Shown here piece by piece: positions 24,883 through 32,352 of a DNA stretch of 64,000 bases. Source of the DNA: Corynebacterium bovis DSM 20582 = CIP 54.80. GTDB taxonomy: Bacteria; Actinomycetota; Actinomycetes; Mycobacteriales; Mycobacteriaceae. Each line of letters opens with the position of its first letter. Positions within the stretch are counted from its first letter, which is position 1. The notes beneath the pieces were generated by a model. It was not told the origin of the DNA, did no database searches, and worked only from the letters and a program-made list of their open reading frames with translations. The translations under genes and the position numbers were made by a program. The stretch is taken from positions 1,798,001 through 1,862,000 of the forward strand of contig NZ_CP047187.1 in assembly GCF_030408615.1 (NCBI RefSeq). The letters run 5' to 3'.

Positions 24883-25023
24883 GAACCACGACGGGACTCC
24901 CCCACCACCGAAACTCCGTGCACCACCCTGTTCCACGACGGGACTCCCCTACAGCAGAAACTCCGTGCACCGCCACGTTCCACAACGCGCATCCCCCGCA
25001 GCAGAAACTCCGTGCACCACCGG
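24883..25023. repeat. 47-bp tandem repeat, three copies
   Basis: Units at 24883-24929, 24930-24976 and 24977-25023 share GAAACTCCGTGCACC and the flanking CCACGACGGGACTCC-type half. The copies are diverged but exactly 47 bp each. Function unknown. Confidence 0.8.
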
Positions 25024-25045
25024 AATCACCGGAGCGGGGCACGCG

Positions 25046-25072
25046 AAAAGCCCGGGCACATCGTGCCCGGGC
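25046..25072 (-). terminator. Rho-independent terminator of secreted paralogue B
   Basis: GCCCGGGCAC (25050-25059), a 3-nt loop and the exact complement (25063-25072); on the minus strand the stem is followed by TTTTCG. It lies 60 nt past the stop of the gene at 25132. Confidence 0.85.
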
Positions 25073-25131
25073 CGGCGGAACATCCCACCGGACCCGCGGG
25101 GACATCCCCGGCGCGGCCCGACGGTGACCGG

Positions 25132-25653
25132 TCAGCGGTCGGCGGTGACCGAGAAACCGTTGATCTGGAGCGCCTTGGTGACGTTGACGAGCGCGTCGTT
25201 GTCCTTCTGGAGGTCGTACTCCGGCGCGAAGGAGATGTGCGCGCGGTTGCCGTCGATGAACTGGATGTCCATGAGCTTGTGGCCGGCCTTCTGCTCCTCG
25301 AGGGCGAGGACGCGCTTCACGGCGTTCTGGCCGGTGGGCAGCAGCGTCGGGCGGGCGGGAGCGGCCTTCTCGCCGAGGTCGAGCTGCGGGCGGTCGACGC
25401 CGAGGAGACCCTGCAGGTCCGCGACGATGCCGGAGAGCGCGTCGGAGGACTGCGGGGCGGAGGACTGCGCGGGGGCGTCGCCCTCGAGCTGCGGACGGTC
25501 GGCGCCGAGGATGCCCTGCAGGTCCGCGACGATGCCCGTGGCGGCGTCGGAGGAGGACTCGGGGGTGGCGGTCGCGGCACCGGCGACACCGGCACCCGCA
25601 CCGACGGTGACGGTCGCGAGGGCGGCCGCGGCGGCGAAACGACGGATCATCAT
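25132..25653 (-). CDS. Secreted protein, paralogue B with two internal 21-residue repeats
   Basis: 173 residues. The signal peptide MMIRRFAAAAALATVTVGAGAGVAGAA is almost identical to that of paralogue A. The mature N-terminus has two copies of a repeat, ATGIVADLQGILGADRPQL and LSGIVADLQGLLGVDRPQL, joined by an Ala/Gln/Ser linker; paralogue A has one. The C-terminal domain TGQNAVKRVLALEEQKAGHKLM followed by a short alternating segment is shared. AGAAGGGAA precedes the ATG by 6 nt. A strong terminator follows. The repeat looks amphipathic and may oligomerise or bind a surface partner (inference). Confidence 0.72.
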   Translation of the reverse strand: MMIRRFAAAAALATVTVGAGAGVAGAATATPESSSDAATGIVADLQGILGADRPQLEGDAPAQSSAPQSSDALSGIVADLQGLLGVDRPQLDLGEKAAPARPTLLPTGQNAVKRVLALEEQKAGHKLMDIQFIDGNRAHISFAPEYDLQKDNDALVNVTKALQINGFSVTADR

Positions 25654-26012
25654 GGGGGATTCCCTTCTCTTCCCGCCTCGACGGGGTCACCCCGGGCGGA
25701 ACGTGTGTGTCAGAAGCTGACTATTACACAACAGGGTGTACCACTCTTCCTGAGATTATCCTTCATAAGACGACAAAAGTCCCGGGCGCGCTCCCCCCGA
25801 AATAGACTTTCGTCTCCACCCGCGTGGCGGGAAGTGACCGGCGCGATCGCGGGGGCGCGACGGGTGCGGGGTGGTGGACAGCGTCGTCACCCCGGCGCGT
25901 CCTGCGCACCTTCCCCGCGTATCCCCGCCGCATCCGCCGTCCCCCGCGGCCTCTCACGCGCCCCCGCAGCATCCACAGTCCCCCGCGGCCGCACGGTTGT
26001 TACCGTGGCCCC
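25654..26012. promoter_or_regulatory. Divergent promoter region, paralogue B and COG3044 ATPase
   Basis: No gene. The part at 25710-25820 is AT-richer and should hold the paralogue B promoter on the minus strand. Near the right end, CCCCCGCGGCC words repeat, and TACCGT at 26001-26006 lies 6 nt before ATG 26013, giving a leaderless start for the ATPase. Confidence 0.45.
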
Positions 26013-28139
26013 ATGTCTGCGAACTCCCGTTCCCCCCGAGGTCACTCCCACCGGCCCGGTCGGCCCCACCAGCGCCCCGGCGGGCCGGACCGCCGCGGGC
26101 AGGCCGAGGCGCACGGCCGGCGCGCCGCACGGCAGGGGTCACCCGGGGCCGACGGCGCGTTGGCCGACATCCTGCTCGGCATGGACGGTGCCGGCTACGG
26201 CGCCTACAAGTCTCTCCGCGGCGTCCACGATCTCCCGCTGACCGGCGCACCCGGCCCGGACTCCGCCCACCCGGACTCCACCGCAGAGGGCTCCACCGGC
26301 CCGCACCCCACCACACAGGACACCACCCACCCGGACACAACCGGCCAAGGCCCCACCCACCCGCACCCCACCGCGCCGCTGACCCTGTCGGTGGACACGG
26401 TCCAGTCGGACCCGTTCGCCCCGCCGTCGCTGATCCAGGTCTCCGTGCCCTTCGCCGCGACGGGCATCGACCCGGCGCTCACCCACGACGTCGGGATCAC
26501 AGCCGTGACAGATCACCTCGCCCGTCGTGTGGCACATGCGGTTCGACGCCACTCTCCGCGCGGGGGCAAGTCCGCCGGGGCCCTCACAGTCGACGCCCTC
26601 GGCCAGGAGGTGCTCGACCGCGCGACCGTCGTACTCGACCGGCCCGCCACCGGTGACGCTCCCGGTACCGCCGCCGACGACGCCCACCCCGCCCCGGTCG
26701 CCGTCCGGGTCCGCCTCGAGGCCGCTCTGCCCGCCCACGGCCGCCGCATCGCGGGCCGCGCCGCCGCCGCGCTGCTCACCGGCGCACTCCCGGCCGTGAT
26801 CGAGGATGCCCTGCTCACGATGGACGCCGCCGCCCACGCCGACCTCGCGGCCGCCGTCGCGCTGCACCGCGACCAGGCGGCGCTCCGTTCGGCGCTCGCC
26901 GAGGAGGGGCTCGTCGGCTTCGTCGCCGACGGCTCGATCCTCCCCCGCGCCGCGGGCGACAGCCCCCTCCCCCTCGCCGACGCCCTCCCCTTTACCTCGC
27001 CCGAGTCCCTGCGCCGCCGGTTCACGCTCCCGTCGGGCCGGGAGATCACGGGCATGGGCGTGCCGCAGGGTGTGACACTCATCGTCGGCGGCGGCTATCA
27101 CGGCAAGTCCACTCTGCTGACGGCCCTCGAGCACGGCGTCTACGACCACGTCGCCGGCGACGGCCGCGAGTTCGCGCTCACCGTCCCCGACGCCACCTCC
27201 CTGCGCGCCGAGGACGGCCGCGCCGTCACCGCCGTCGACGTCTCCCCGTTCATCCGCGACCTGCCCACCGGCGCGGACACCACCCGCTTCACCACGACGA
27301 ACGCGTCCGGGTCGACGTCCCAGGCCGCCGCCGTCATGGAGGCCCTCGAGGCCGGCGCGACGGCGCTGCTCATCGACGAGGACACCTCCGCGACGAACGT
27401 CATGATCCGCGACCCGCGGATGCGCGACCTCGTGCCGACCACGAAGGAGCCGATCACCCCGCTCGTCGACCGCGTGCGCGGCCTGTGGGAGGACCACGGC
27501 GTCTCGACGGTGCTGGTCGCCGGCGGGTCCGGGGCGTTCATCGACGTCGCGGACACCGTCATCATGCTCGACGCGTACCGCCCCTCGGACATCACCGACC
27601 GCGCCCGTGCCCTGGCGCAGCCGGTGGAGGCGCTGGCGCCGGTCGCGCTGCCGACGCCGCGTGTCCCGGCGCGCGGTGGCCTCGACGCCGGCGGGCGCGG
27701 CGCGGACGGGCAGCGGTCCGGCAGGCGCGGCGCGGACGGGCAGCGGTCCGGTGGGCGCGGCGCGGGCGGGCAGCACTCCGGCGGGCACCGTGGCCGGCCG
27801 CCGAAGCCCCCGCAGGCGAAGGGGCTGCGCACGATCCGCCACGGCGACGAGTTCATCGACCTCGCGGCGGTGTCCCAGCTGGTCGACGCGTCGCAGACCC
27901 GCGCCGTCGCCGCCGTCCTCGCGGAGCTCGCCCGCGCCGCCGACGGCCGCACGCCCCTGCGGGACCTGGTCACGGAGGTCCTCGACAGGGCCGCGCGGGA
28001 GGGGGTCGACGCCCTCTCCCCCTACGGTGGCCGCGGCGACGGCACCGGGCGCCCGTCCCATCCGGGCAGGCTGGCGGTCCCGCGGGTGCACGAGGTCATG
28101 GCCGCGGTGAACCGCTACCGCCTGCTCCGCATGGCCTGA
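26013..28139 (+). CDS. ABC-class P-loop ATPase (COG3044-type)
   Basis: 708 residues of the poorly characterised soluble ABC-class ATPase family, distinct from transporters. The Walker A LIVGGGYHGKSTLL is at about 356-370, SGSTSQAAAVMEAL (signature-like region) at about 430-443, and Walker B ALLIDEDTSATNVMI at about 452-466, followed by VLVAGGSGAFIDVADTVIMLD. The N-terminal 115 residues are low-complexity (Pro/His/Asp/Thr), and a second repeat insertion, GGRGADGQRSGGRGA-like, lies at about 555-590 before the C-terminal helical domain. ATG 26013 is chosen because TACCGT lies 6 nt upstream. Family members are proposed to act in RNA or DNA metabolism, but the role is unproven. Confidence 0.8.
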   Translation: MSANSRSPRGHSHRPGRPHQRPGGPDRRGQAEAHGRRAARQGSPGADGALADILLGMDGAGYGAYKSLRGVHDLPLTGAPGPDSAHPDSTAEGSTGPHPTTQDTTHPDTTGQGPTHPHPTAPLTLSVDTVQSDPFAPPSLIQVSVPFAATGIDPALTHDVGITAVTDHLARRVAHAVRRHSPRGGKSAGALTVDALGQEVLDRATVVLDRPATGDAPGTAADDAHPAPVAVRVRLEAALPAHGRRIAGRAAAALLTGALPAVIEDALLTMDAAAHADLAAAVALHRDQAALRSALAEEGLVGFVADGSILPRAAGDSPLPLADALPFTSPESLRRRFTLPSGREITGMGVPQGVTLIVGGGYHGKSTLLTALEHGVYDHVAGDGREFALTVPDATSLRAEDGRAVTAVDVSPFIRDLPTGADTTRFTTTNASGSTSQAAAVMEALEAGATALLIDEDTSATNVMIRDPRMRDLVPTTKEPITPLVDRVRGLWEDHGVSTVLVAGGSGAFIDVADTVIMLDAYRPSDITDRARALAQPVEALAPVALPTPRVPARGGLDAGGRGADGQRSGRRGADGQRSGGRGAGGQHSGGHRGRPPKPPQAKGLRTIRHGDEFIDLAAVSQLVDASQTRAVAAVLAELARAADGRTPLRDLVTEVLDRAAREGVDALSPYGGRGDGTGRPSHPGRLAVPRVHEVMAAVNRYRLLRMA

Positions 28140-28170
28140 CGCCCCCGCCCCGCTCACGCTGCCCCACGGC

Positions 28171-28224
28171 GTGGCTAAGTTTTTTGCACGAATCAGGCCC
28201 AAAACGTGCAAAGACCTTAGCCAC
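28171..28224. repeat. 54-nt palindromic element, family A copy 1
   Basis: Begins GTGGCTAAGTTTTTTGCACG and ends CTTAGCCAC: 20-nt arms around a 14-nt loop AATCAGGCCCAAAA. This copy has AAAGACC rather than AAAAACC in the right arm. Confidence 0.85.
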
Positions 28225-28346
28225 TGCCCGACCACCCGGCCGCCTCAGCCGCTCCCCGCGCGTCCGGCAACGTCCCTCCACTCACGCCGCCCGGCCACAC
28301 CGACCGCTCACACCACCACGCCGCGTCAACCGCTCACAGCCCCGGC

Positions 28347-28400
28347 GTGGCTAAGTTTTTTGCACAAATCAGGCCCAAAACGTGCAAAAACCTTAGCCAC
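28347..28400. repeat. 54-nt palindromic element, family A copy 2
   Basis: Same arms as copy 1, with GCACAAATCAGG in the loop region and AAAAACC in the right arm. The two arms pair over 20 bp with two mismatches. Confidence 0.85.
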
Positions 28401-28497
28401 TCCCGGCCGCTCGGCCACGGGACGCCCCAAGCCGCCCAGCCACGCCGGCCTCTCACACCCCCGGCCACCCGGCCACGCCGGCCTCTCACACACCGGC

Positions 28498-28551
28498 GTG
28501 GCTAAGTTTTTTGCACGAATCAGGCCCAAAACGTGCAAAAACCTTAGCCAC
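28498..28551. repeat. 54-nt palindromic element, family A copy 3
   Basis: Consensus form: the arms pair over 20 bp with a single mismatch. The 100 bp between copies 2 and 3 is largely repeated between copies 3 and 4. Confidence 0.85.
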
Positions 28552-28675
28552 TCCCGGCCGCTCGGCCACGGGACGCCCCAAGCCGCCCAGCCACGCCGGC
28601 CTCTCACACCCCCGGCCACCCGGGCACGCCGGCCGCTCACACCACCACGCCGCGTCAACCGCTCACACCCCCGGC

Positions 28676-28729
28676 GTGGCTAAGCTTTTTGCACGAATCA
28701 GGCCGAAAACGTGCAAAAACCTTAGCCAC
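28676..28729. repeat. 54-nt palindromic element, family A copy 4
   Basis: GTGGCTAAGCTTTTTGCACG arm and GGCCGAAAAC in the loop side, otherwise as consensus. Ends 79 bp before the stop of the convergent lldD-like gene. Confidence 0.85.
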
Positions 28730-28808
28730 ACCGCCGGACCGGCGACCGGAGGGGCCTCCGCGCCGGCCACCCCACCGACCGCCCGGCCGCCCAGCCACAC
28801 CGCCCCTC

Positions 28809-30371
28809 CTACCGCACGTCCCCGCCCTCGCCGAGCGTCACGGCCTCCGGGGTGAGCTCACCGACCGAGTGCACGCCCATGAGCTGCATGGTCCGCGTCA
28901 TGGACTCCTCGAAGAGGTCCAGGACCTTGTCCACGCCCCGCCGCCCACCGGCCATGAGCCCGTACAGGTACGCCCGCCCGATGAGGCAGAAGTCCGCGCC
29001 CTGTGACACGGCGGCGATGACGTCCGCGCCGTCCATGATCCCCGTGTCCACGCCGATGGTGACGTCCGGGCCGACGGCCTCGCGCACCGCCGGCAGCAGG
29101 TGCAGTGGCACGGGCGCGCGGTCGAGCTGGCGGCCGCCGTGGTTGGACAGGATGACGCCGTCGACCCCGTGCTCGAGCACGCGCTGCGTGTCCTCGACGG
29201 ACTGCAGGCCCTTGCACACGAGGTTCCCCGGCCATTCCTTCCGCAGCCAATCGAGGTCGTCGAAGGTGAGGGTCGGGTCGAACATCGTGTTGATGAGCTC
29301 GGCGACGGGCCCGCTGTGCCGGGACAGGGACGCGAAGCTGAGTTGCTCGCGGGTGAGGAAGTTGAACCACCACGCCGGCCGGTACGCCGCGTCGACCACG
29401 GTCTTGAGCGTGAGCTGCGGCGGGATGCTCATGCCGTTGCGCACGTCGCGGAGCCGCGCGCCGGCGACGGCCGTGTCCACGGTCACCATGAGCGTGCGGT
29501 ACCCGGCTTCCCAGGCGCGGTGGATGAGCGCCATCGACGCGTCGCGGTCCTTCCACAGGTAGAGCTGGAACCAGTTGTCGCCGTCGGGGGCGTTGCGCGC
29601 GACGTCCTCGACCGACGCCGTGCCCATCGTGGACAGGCCGAAGCCGATGCCCCGGTCCGCCGCGGCGGCGGAGCCCGCGTACTCGCCTTCGGAGTGCATG
29701 AAGCGCGTGAATCCGGTGGGGGCGATCATGAACGGCATTGTCCAGTGGCGGCCGAAGATCTCGGTGCCGAGGTCCACGTCGGTGACGTCGCGGAGGACCC
29801 GGGGGTGGAGGACGACGTCACGGTACGCGGCGCGGGCCCGGGCGATGGAGATCTCCTCCTCGGCGGCCCCGTCGACGTAGTCGAACGCCGGCGTGGGGGT
29901 CCGCCGCTTCGCGATCCGCCGCAGGTCCCACACGTCCGCGGCGGTGGCCAGCCGGCGTTCGGTGACGTCGAGCGTGGGGCGGCGGAAGTGCATGAGCGGT
30001 GCGAACTCGCGCGGGTCCGGCTGCCGTCGGCGGAGGGCCGGCGGCGTGGGTCGGGGGGTTCGACGCCGCCCTGGCCGGGTGCCGCGATCACTGCCGTGGT
30101 CGCTGCCGGGCGTGGTTCGGCGCCGGTCGGTGTGGCGTTCTGAGTGGTTGTCGGCGTGGCTCCCGGCGCGGCTCTCTGCCTGGCTGTCTCTGCGGCTGTC
30201 GGCGTGATTCTCTGCGTGGCTCCCTGCGTGACTGTCCGCACTGTCCGCGCGACTGGCGCTCTCGCTGTCGGCGTGATTCCCTGCGTGGCTCCCTGCCTGG
30301 CTGTCCGCGCGGCTGACTCTCTCGCTGTCGGCGTGATTCTCTGCGTGGCTCCCTGCGTGCCTGTCGGGCAT
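28809..30371 (-). CDS. lldD: FMN-dependent alpha-hydroxy-acid dehydrogenase, L-lactate dehydrogenase type, with His/Asp/Ser-repeat leader
   Basis: 520 residues. From about 126 the protein is a full FMN-dependent alpha-hydroxy-acid oxidase/dehydrogenase, most like the quinone-linked L-lactate dehydrogenase LldD that oxidises L-lactate to pyruvate at the membrane: FDYVDGAAEEE, MIAPTGFTRFMH, FQLYLWKDRD, Lys387 in NLVCKGL, and the signature SNHGGRQLD with catalytic His411. The first 85 residues are unusual: four repeats of the kind GSHAENHADS separated by SRADSQA. This leader is probably translated, because GGAGGAGG lies 7 nt before ATG 30371. Its function is unknown; metal binding is conceivable. 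No lactate permease is adjacent. Confidence 0.85.
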   Translation of the reverse strand: MPDRHAGSHAENHADSERVSRADSQAGSHAGNHADSESASRADSADSHAGSHAENHADSRRDSQAESRAGSHADNHSERHTDRRRTTPGSDHGSDRGTRPGRRRTPRPTPPALRRRQPDPREFAPLMHFRRPTLDVTERRLATAADVWDLRRIAKRRTPTPAFDYVDGAAEEEISIARARAAYRDVVLHPRVLRDVTDVDLGTEIFGRHWTMPFMIAPTGFTRFMHSEGEYAGSAAAADRGIGFGLSTMGTASVEDVARNAPDGDNWFQLYLWKDRDASMALIHRAWEAGYRTLMVTVDTAVAGARLRDVRNGMSIPPQLTLKTVVDAAYRPAWWFNFLTREQLSFASLSRHSGPVAELINTMFDPTLTFDDLDWLRKEWPGNLVCKGLQSVEDTQRVLEHGVDGVILSNHGGRQLDRAPVPLHLLPAVREAVGPDVTIGVDTGIMDGADVIAAVSQGADFCLIGRAYLYGLMAGGRRGVDKVLDLFEESMTRTMQLMGVHSVGELTPEAVTLGEGGDVR

Positions 30372-30465
30372 GCGGCGTCCTCCTCCGGTCGGGTCCGCCC
30401 CGACTGGGCGGACGGTCCTCGTTCCCCCACTACCCGGGACGTTACCCTCCCCTCAGTACGAGGCG

Positions 30466-30600
30466 CCGTCCAGCGGCATCCGGGGGGGACCCGCCCGACT
30501 GCCCGGCGACAACCGGGGGGACCCGCCCGACCGTCCAGCGACATCCGGGGGGGGGACCCGCCCGACCGTCCAGCGACATCCGGGGGGACCCGCCCGGCCC
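30466..30600. repeat. 32-35-bp tandem repeat with G-tracts of varying length
   Basis: Four units of the form GACATCC-Gn-ACCCGCCCGACCGTCCAGC, with n = 7, 6, 9 and 6. It fills the gap between the oppA stop and the lldD-like start, upstream of the latter. Confidence 0.85.
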
Positions 30601-30615
30601 GCCCCGGGCGTCGGG

Positions 30616-32295
30616 CTACTTCTCCCAGCCGATGTTCTCCTTCGCCACCGAGGCGAAGGCGGCGGGGCCGATGTTCGCCAGGCCGGGCTTCACGGCGGAC
30701 ATCGCCGGGCCGTTGGCCCAGGGCATGATCCCGTACGTGGACAGCCCCTCCTTCTCCAGCTCGTGGGACTTCTCGATCTGCTCCTTCGCGGTCGGGAGCT
30801 TCTGCAGTTCGGCGATCTTCCGGTCCAGCTCCGGCGTGCCGGTGCCGGAGTTGTTGAGCGTGGAGTCGGACGCGTAGACCTGGCCGAAGTACGCCACGCC
30901 GTCGGGCGACCCGGAGTTGAAGGCGGAGGCGAAGACGTCGAAGTCCTTCGTCTCGAGGATCTTCGCGAAGTCGGAGGACGGGCGGGACTGGACCTGGAGG
31001 TCCACGCCGATGTCCTTCAGCATCTTCTGCAGCGCCGTGGCCAGGGCCTTCGACCCCTGGTCGTCACCGACGAGCACGTACTTCAGGCTGAGCTTCTGCC
31101 CGTCCTTCTCCCGGACACCGTCGCCGCCGACGGTCCACCCGGCGTCGTCGAGGATCTTCCTCGCCTCGTCCGGGTTGAAGGAGACGAGGTCACCGAAGAT
31201 GTCCTTGTACCCGTCCTGGAACTGGAACATCACGAAGGACCCGGGCAGCTTCTCCGTGTAGTCGAGGCCGTTGAACTGGATGGCCGCCATCTGGGAGCGG
31301 TCGATGCCCGTCATGATGCCCTTCCGGACCTGGACGTCCTTGAGCAGCGGGGCCTTGGAGTTGAGGGTGAGCAGCACGTTCGCCGTGCGCATCGAGGTGC
31401 GGATCTCCACCTTGTCGCCCATCTGCCGGGCGGCGGCGAGGCGTTCCTTGTCGGCGACGCCGGTGGCGTCGATCTCCCCGGCCTTGAACGCGTTGAGGCT
31501 CGCCTGGGACTCCATCTGCCGGAAGGTCACGGTGTCGAGCCGGCCCTTCGGACCCCACCACTTCTCGTTGGGCACGAACGTCACGGTGCCGCCCTGGAAG
31601 TCGGCGGTGCCGACCTTGTACGGGCCGGCCCCCCACTGGTCGGGCAGCTTCGACAGGAAGCCCTTGTTGAACACCTCCGGGTCGCGGAGCGCGGGGTGGA
31701 GGACGCTGGAGAACTGGTTGAACCACCAGGGGAACTCACGGTTGTACGTGACGACGACCTGCTTGTCGTTCTCGCCGCGCACGACGGACTCGATCGCCTC
31801 GAACCCGTCGGTCGCCGAGACGATGTAGTCGGGGTTCGACCCGTTCAGGGCCTTCCACGTGGTCTCGAAGGCCCGCCAGTCGATCGGTGTGCCGTCGTTG
31901 AACGCGGCCTCCGGTCGGATGTCGTACGTCACGACGGTCTTGCCGTCCTTGACCTCGTCCTTCATGCCGGTGAGGTAGTCCGGGTTGGCCCGGACCGTGC
32001 CCTTGCCGTCCATGAGCGTGACCTGGGGCAGGTACCACCCGGCGAGGGTCGAGGTGTAGCCGGTGGCGTCCCCGTGGTCCGGGTTCTGCTGCTCGGCGAT
32101 CTCATTGATCGCCAGGGTGAGGGTGCCGCCCTGCCGGACGTCCTCCCAGGCCTTCTCGTTGTAGTCGCCGTCGAACTTGATCTGGACGGGCGCTGCGCCG
32201 GACCCCCCGGAGGAGTCGCTCCCGCACGAGGCGAGGGTCAGTGCGAGGACGGAGACCGCGGCGGCGACGCCGGCCCGCATCGTTGTCTTTGTCAT
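30616..32295 (-). CDS. oppA: Substrate-binding lipoprotein of oligopeptide ABC transporter
   Basis: Family-5 extracellular solute-binding protein of 559 residues that delivers peptides or similar solutes to the OppBC permease. Lipoprotein signal MTKTTMRAGVAAAVSVLALTLASC with the lipidated Cys24, then a Ser/Gly linker. YDIRPEAAFNDGTPIDWRAF, VVTYNREFPWWFN and FNKGFLSKLPDQWGAGPYKV are typical SBP_bac_5 stretches, and the C-terminal IAELQKLPTAKEQIEKSHELEKE completes lobe I. AGAAGGGAA lies 8 nt before the ATG. It is the last gene of the opp operon, 57 nt after oppDF. Ligand not predictable. Confidence 0.88.
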   Translation of the reverse strand: MTKTTMRAGVAAAVSVLALTLASCGSDSSGGSGAAPVQIKFDGDYNEKAWEDVRQGGTLTLAINEIAEQQNPDHGDATGYTSTLAGWYLPQVTLMDGKGTVRANPDYLTGMKDEVKDGKTVVTYDIRPEAAFNDGTPIDWRAFETTWKALNGSNPDYIVSATDGFEAIESVVRGENDKQVVVTYNREFPWWFNQFSSVLHPALRDPEVFNKGFLSKLPDQWGAGPYKVGTADFQGGTVTFVPNEKWWGPKGRLDTVTFRQMESQASLNAFKAGEIDATGVADKERLAAARQMGDKVEIRTSMRTANVLLTLNSKAPLLKDVQVRKGIMTGIDRSQMAAIQFNGLDYTEKLPGSFVMFQFQDGYKDIFGDLVSFNPDEARKILDDAGWTVGGDGVREKDGQKLSLKYVLVGDDQGSKALATALQKMLKDIGVDLQVQSRPSSDFAKILETKDFDVFASAFNSGSPDGVAYFGQVYASDSTLNNSGTGTPELDRKIAELQKLPTAKEQIEKSHELEKEGLSTYGIMPWANGPAMSAVKPGLANIGPAAFASVAKENIGWEK

Positions 32296-32352
32296 GGGAT
32301 GGGTTCCCTTCTGTGGTCGTTGGGGGTGGTTGGGGTCCGATGGCTGGTGCCC

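Larger units (their letters stand above)
24656..25131 (-). promoter_or_regulatory. Intergenic region between the secreted paralogues
   Basis: Lower GC than the surroundings at 24720-24860, where the promoter of paralogue A should lie on the minus strand. The rest holds the 47-bp tandem repeat (24883-25023) and the terminator of paralogue B (25046-25072). No gene is seen. Confidence 0.45.
28140..28808. repeat. Intergenic array A (no gene)
   Basis: 669 bp between convergent genes, made of 151-178-bp units each holding one 54-nt palindrome plus GC-rich filler with recurring words such as CCACGCCGGCC and GCCTCTCACAC. Open frames through the array read as Lys-Phe-Phe-Ala-Arg-type peptides in several frames and are a by-product of the palindromes. 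Confidence 0.8.

Noticed and set aside
28171..28729. CRISPR array
   Set aside because: Spacing between repeats is 97-125 bp and part of the spacer sequence is itself repeated; the elements are 54-nt palindromes and no cas gene is present.
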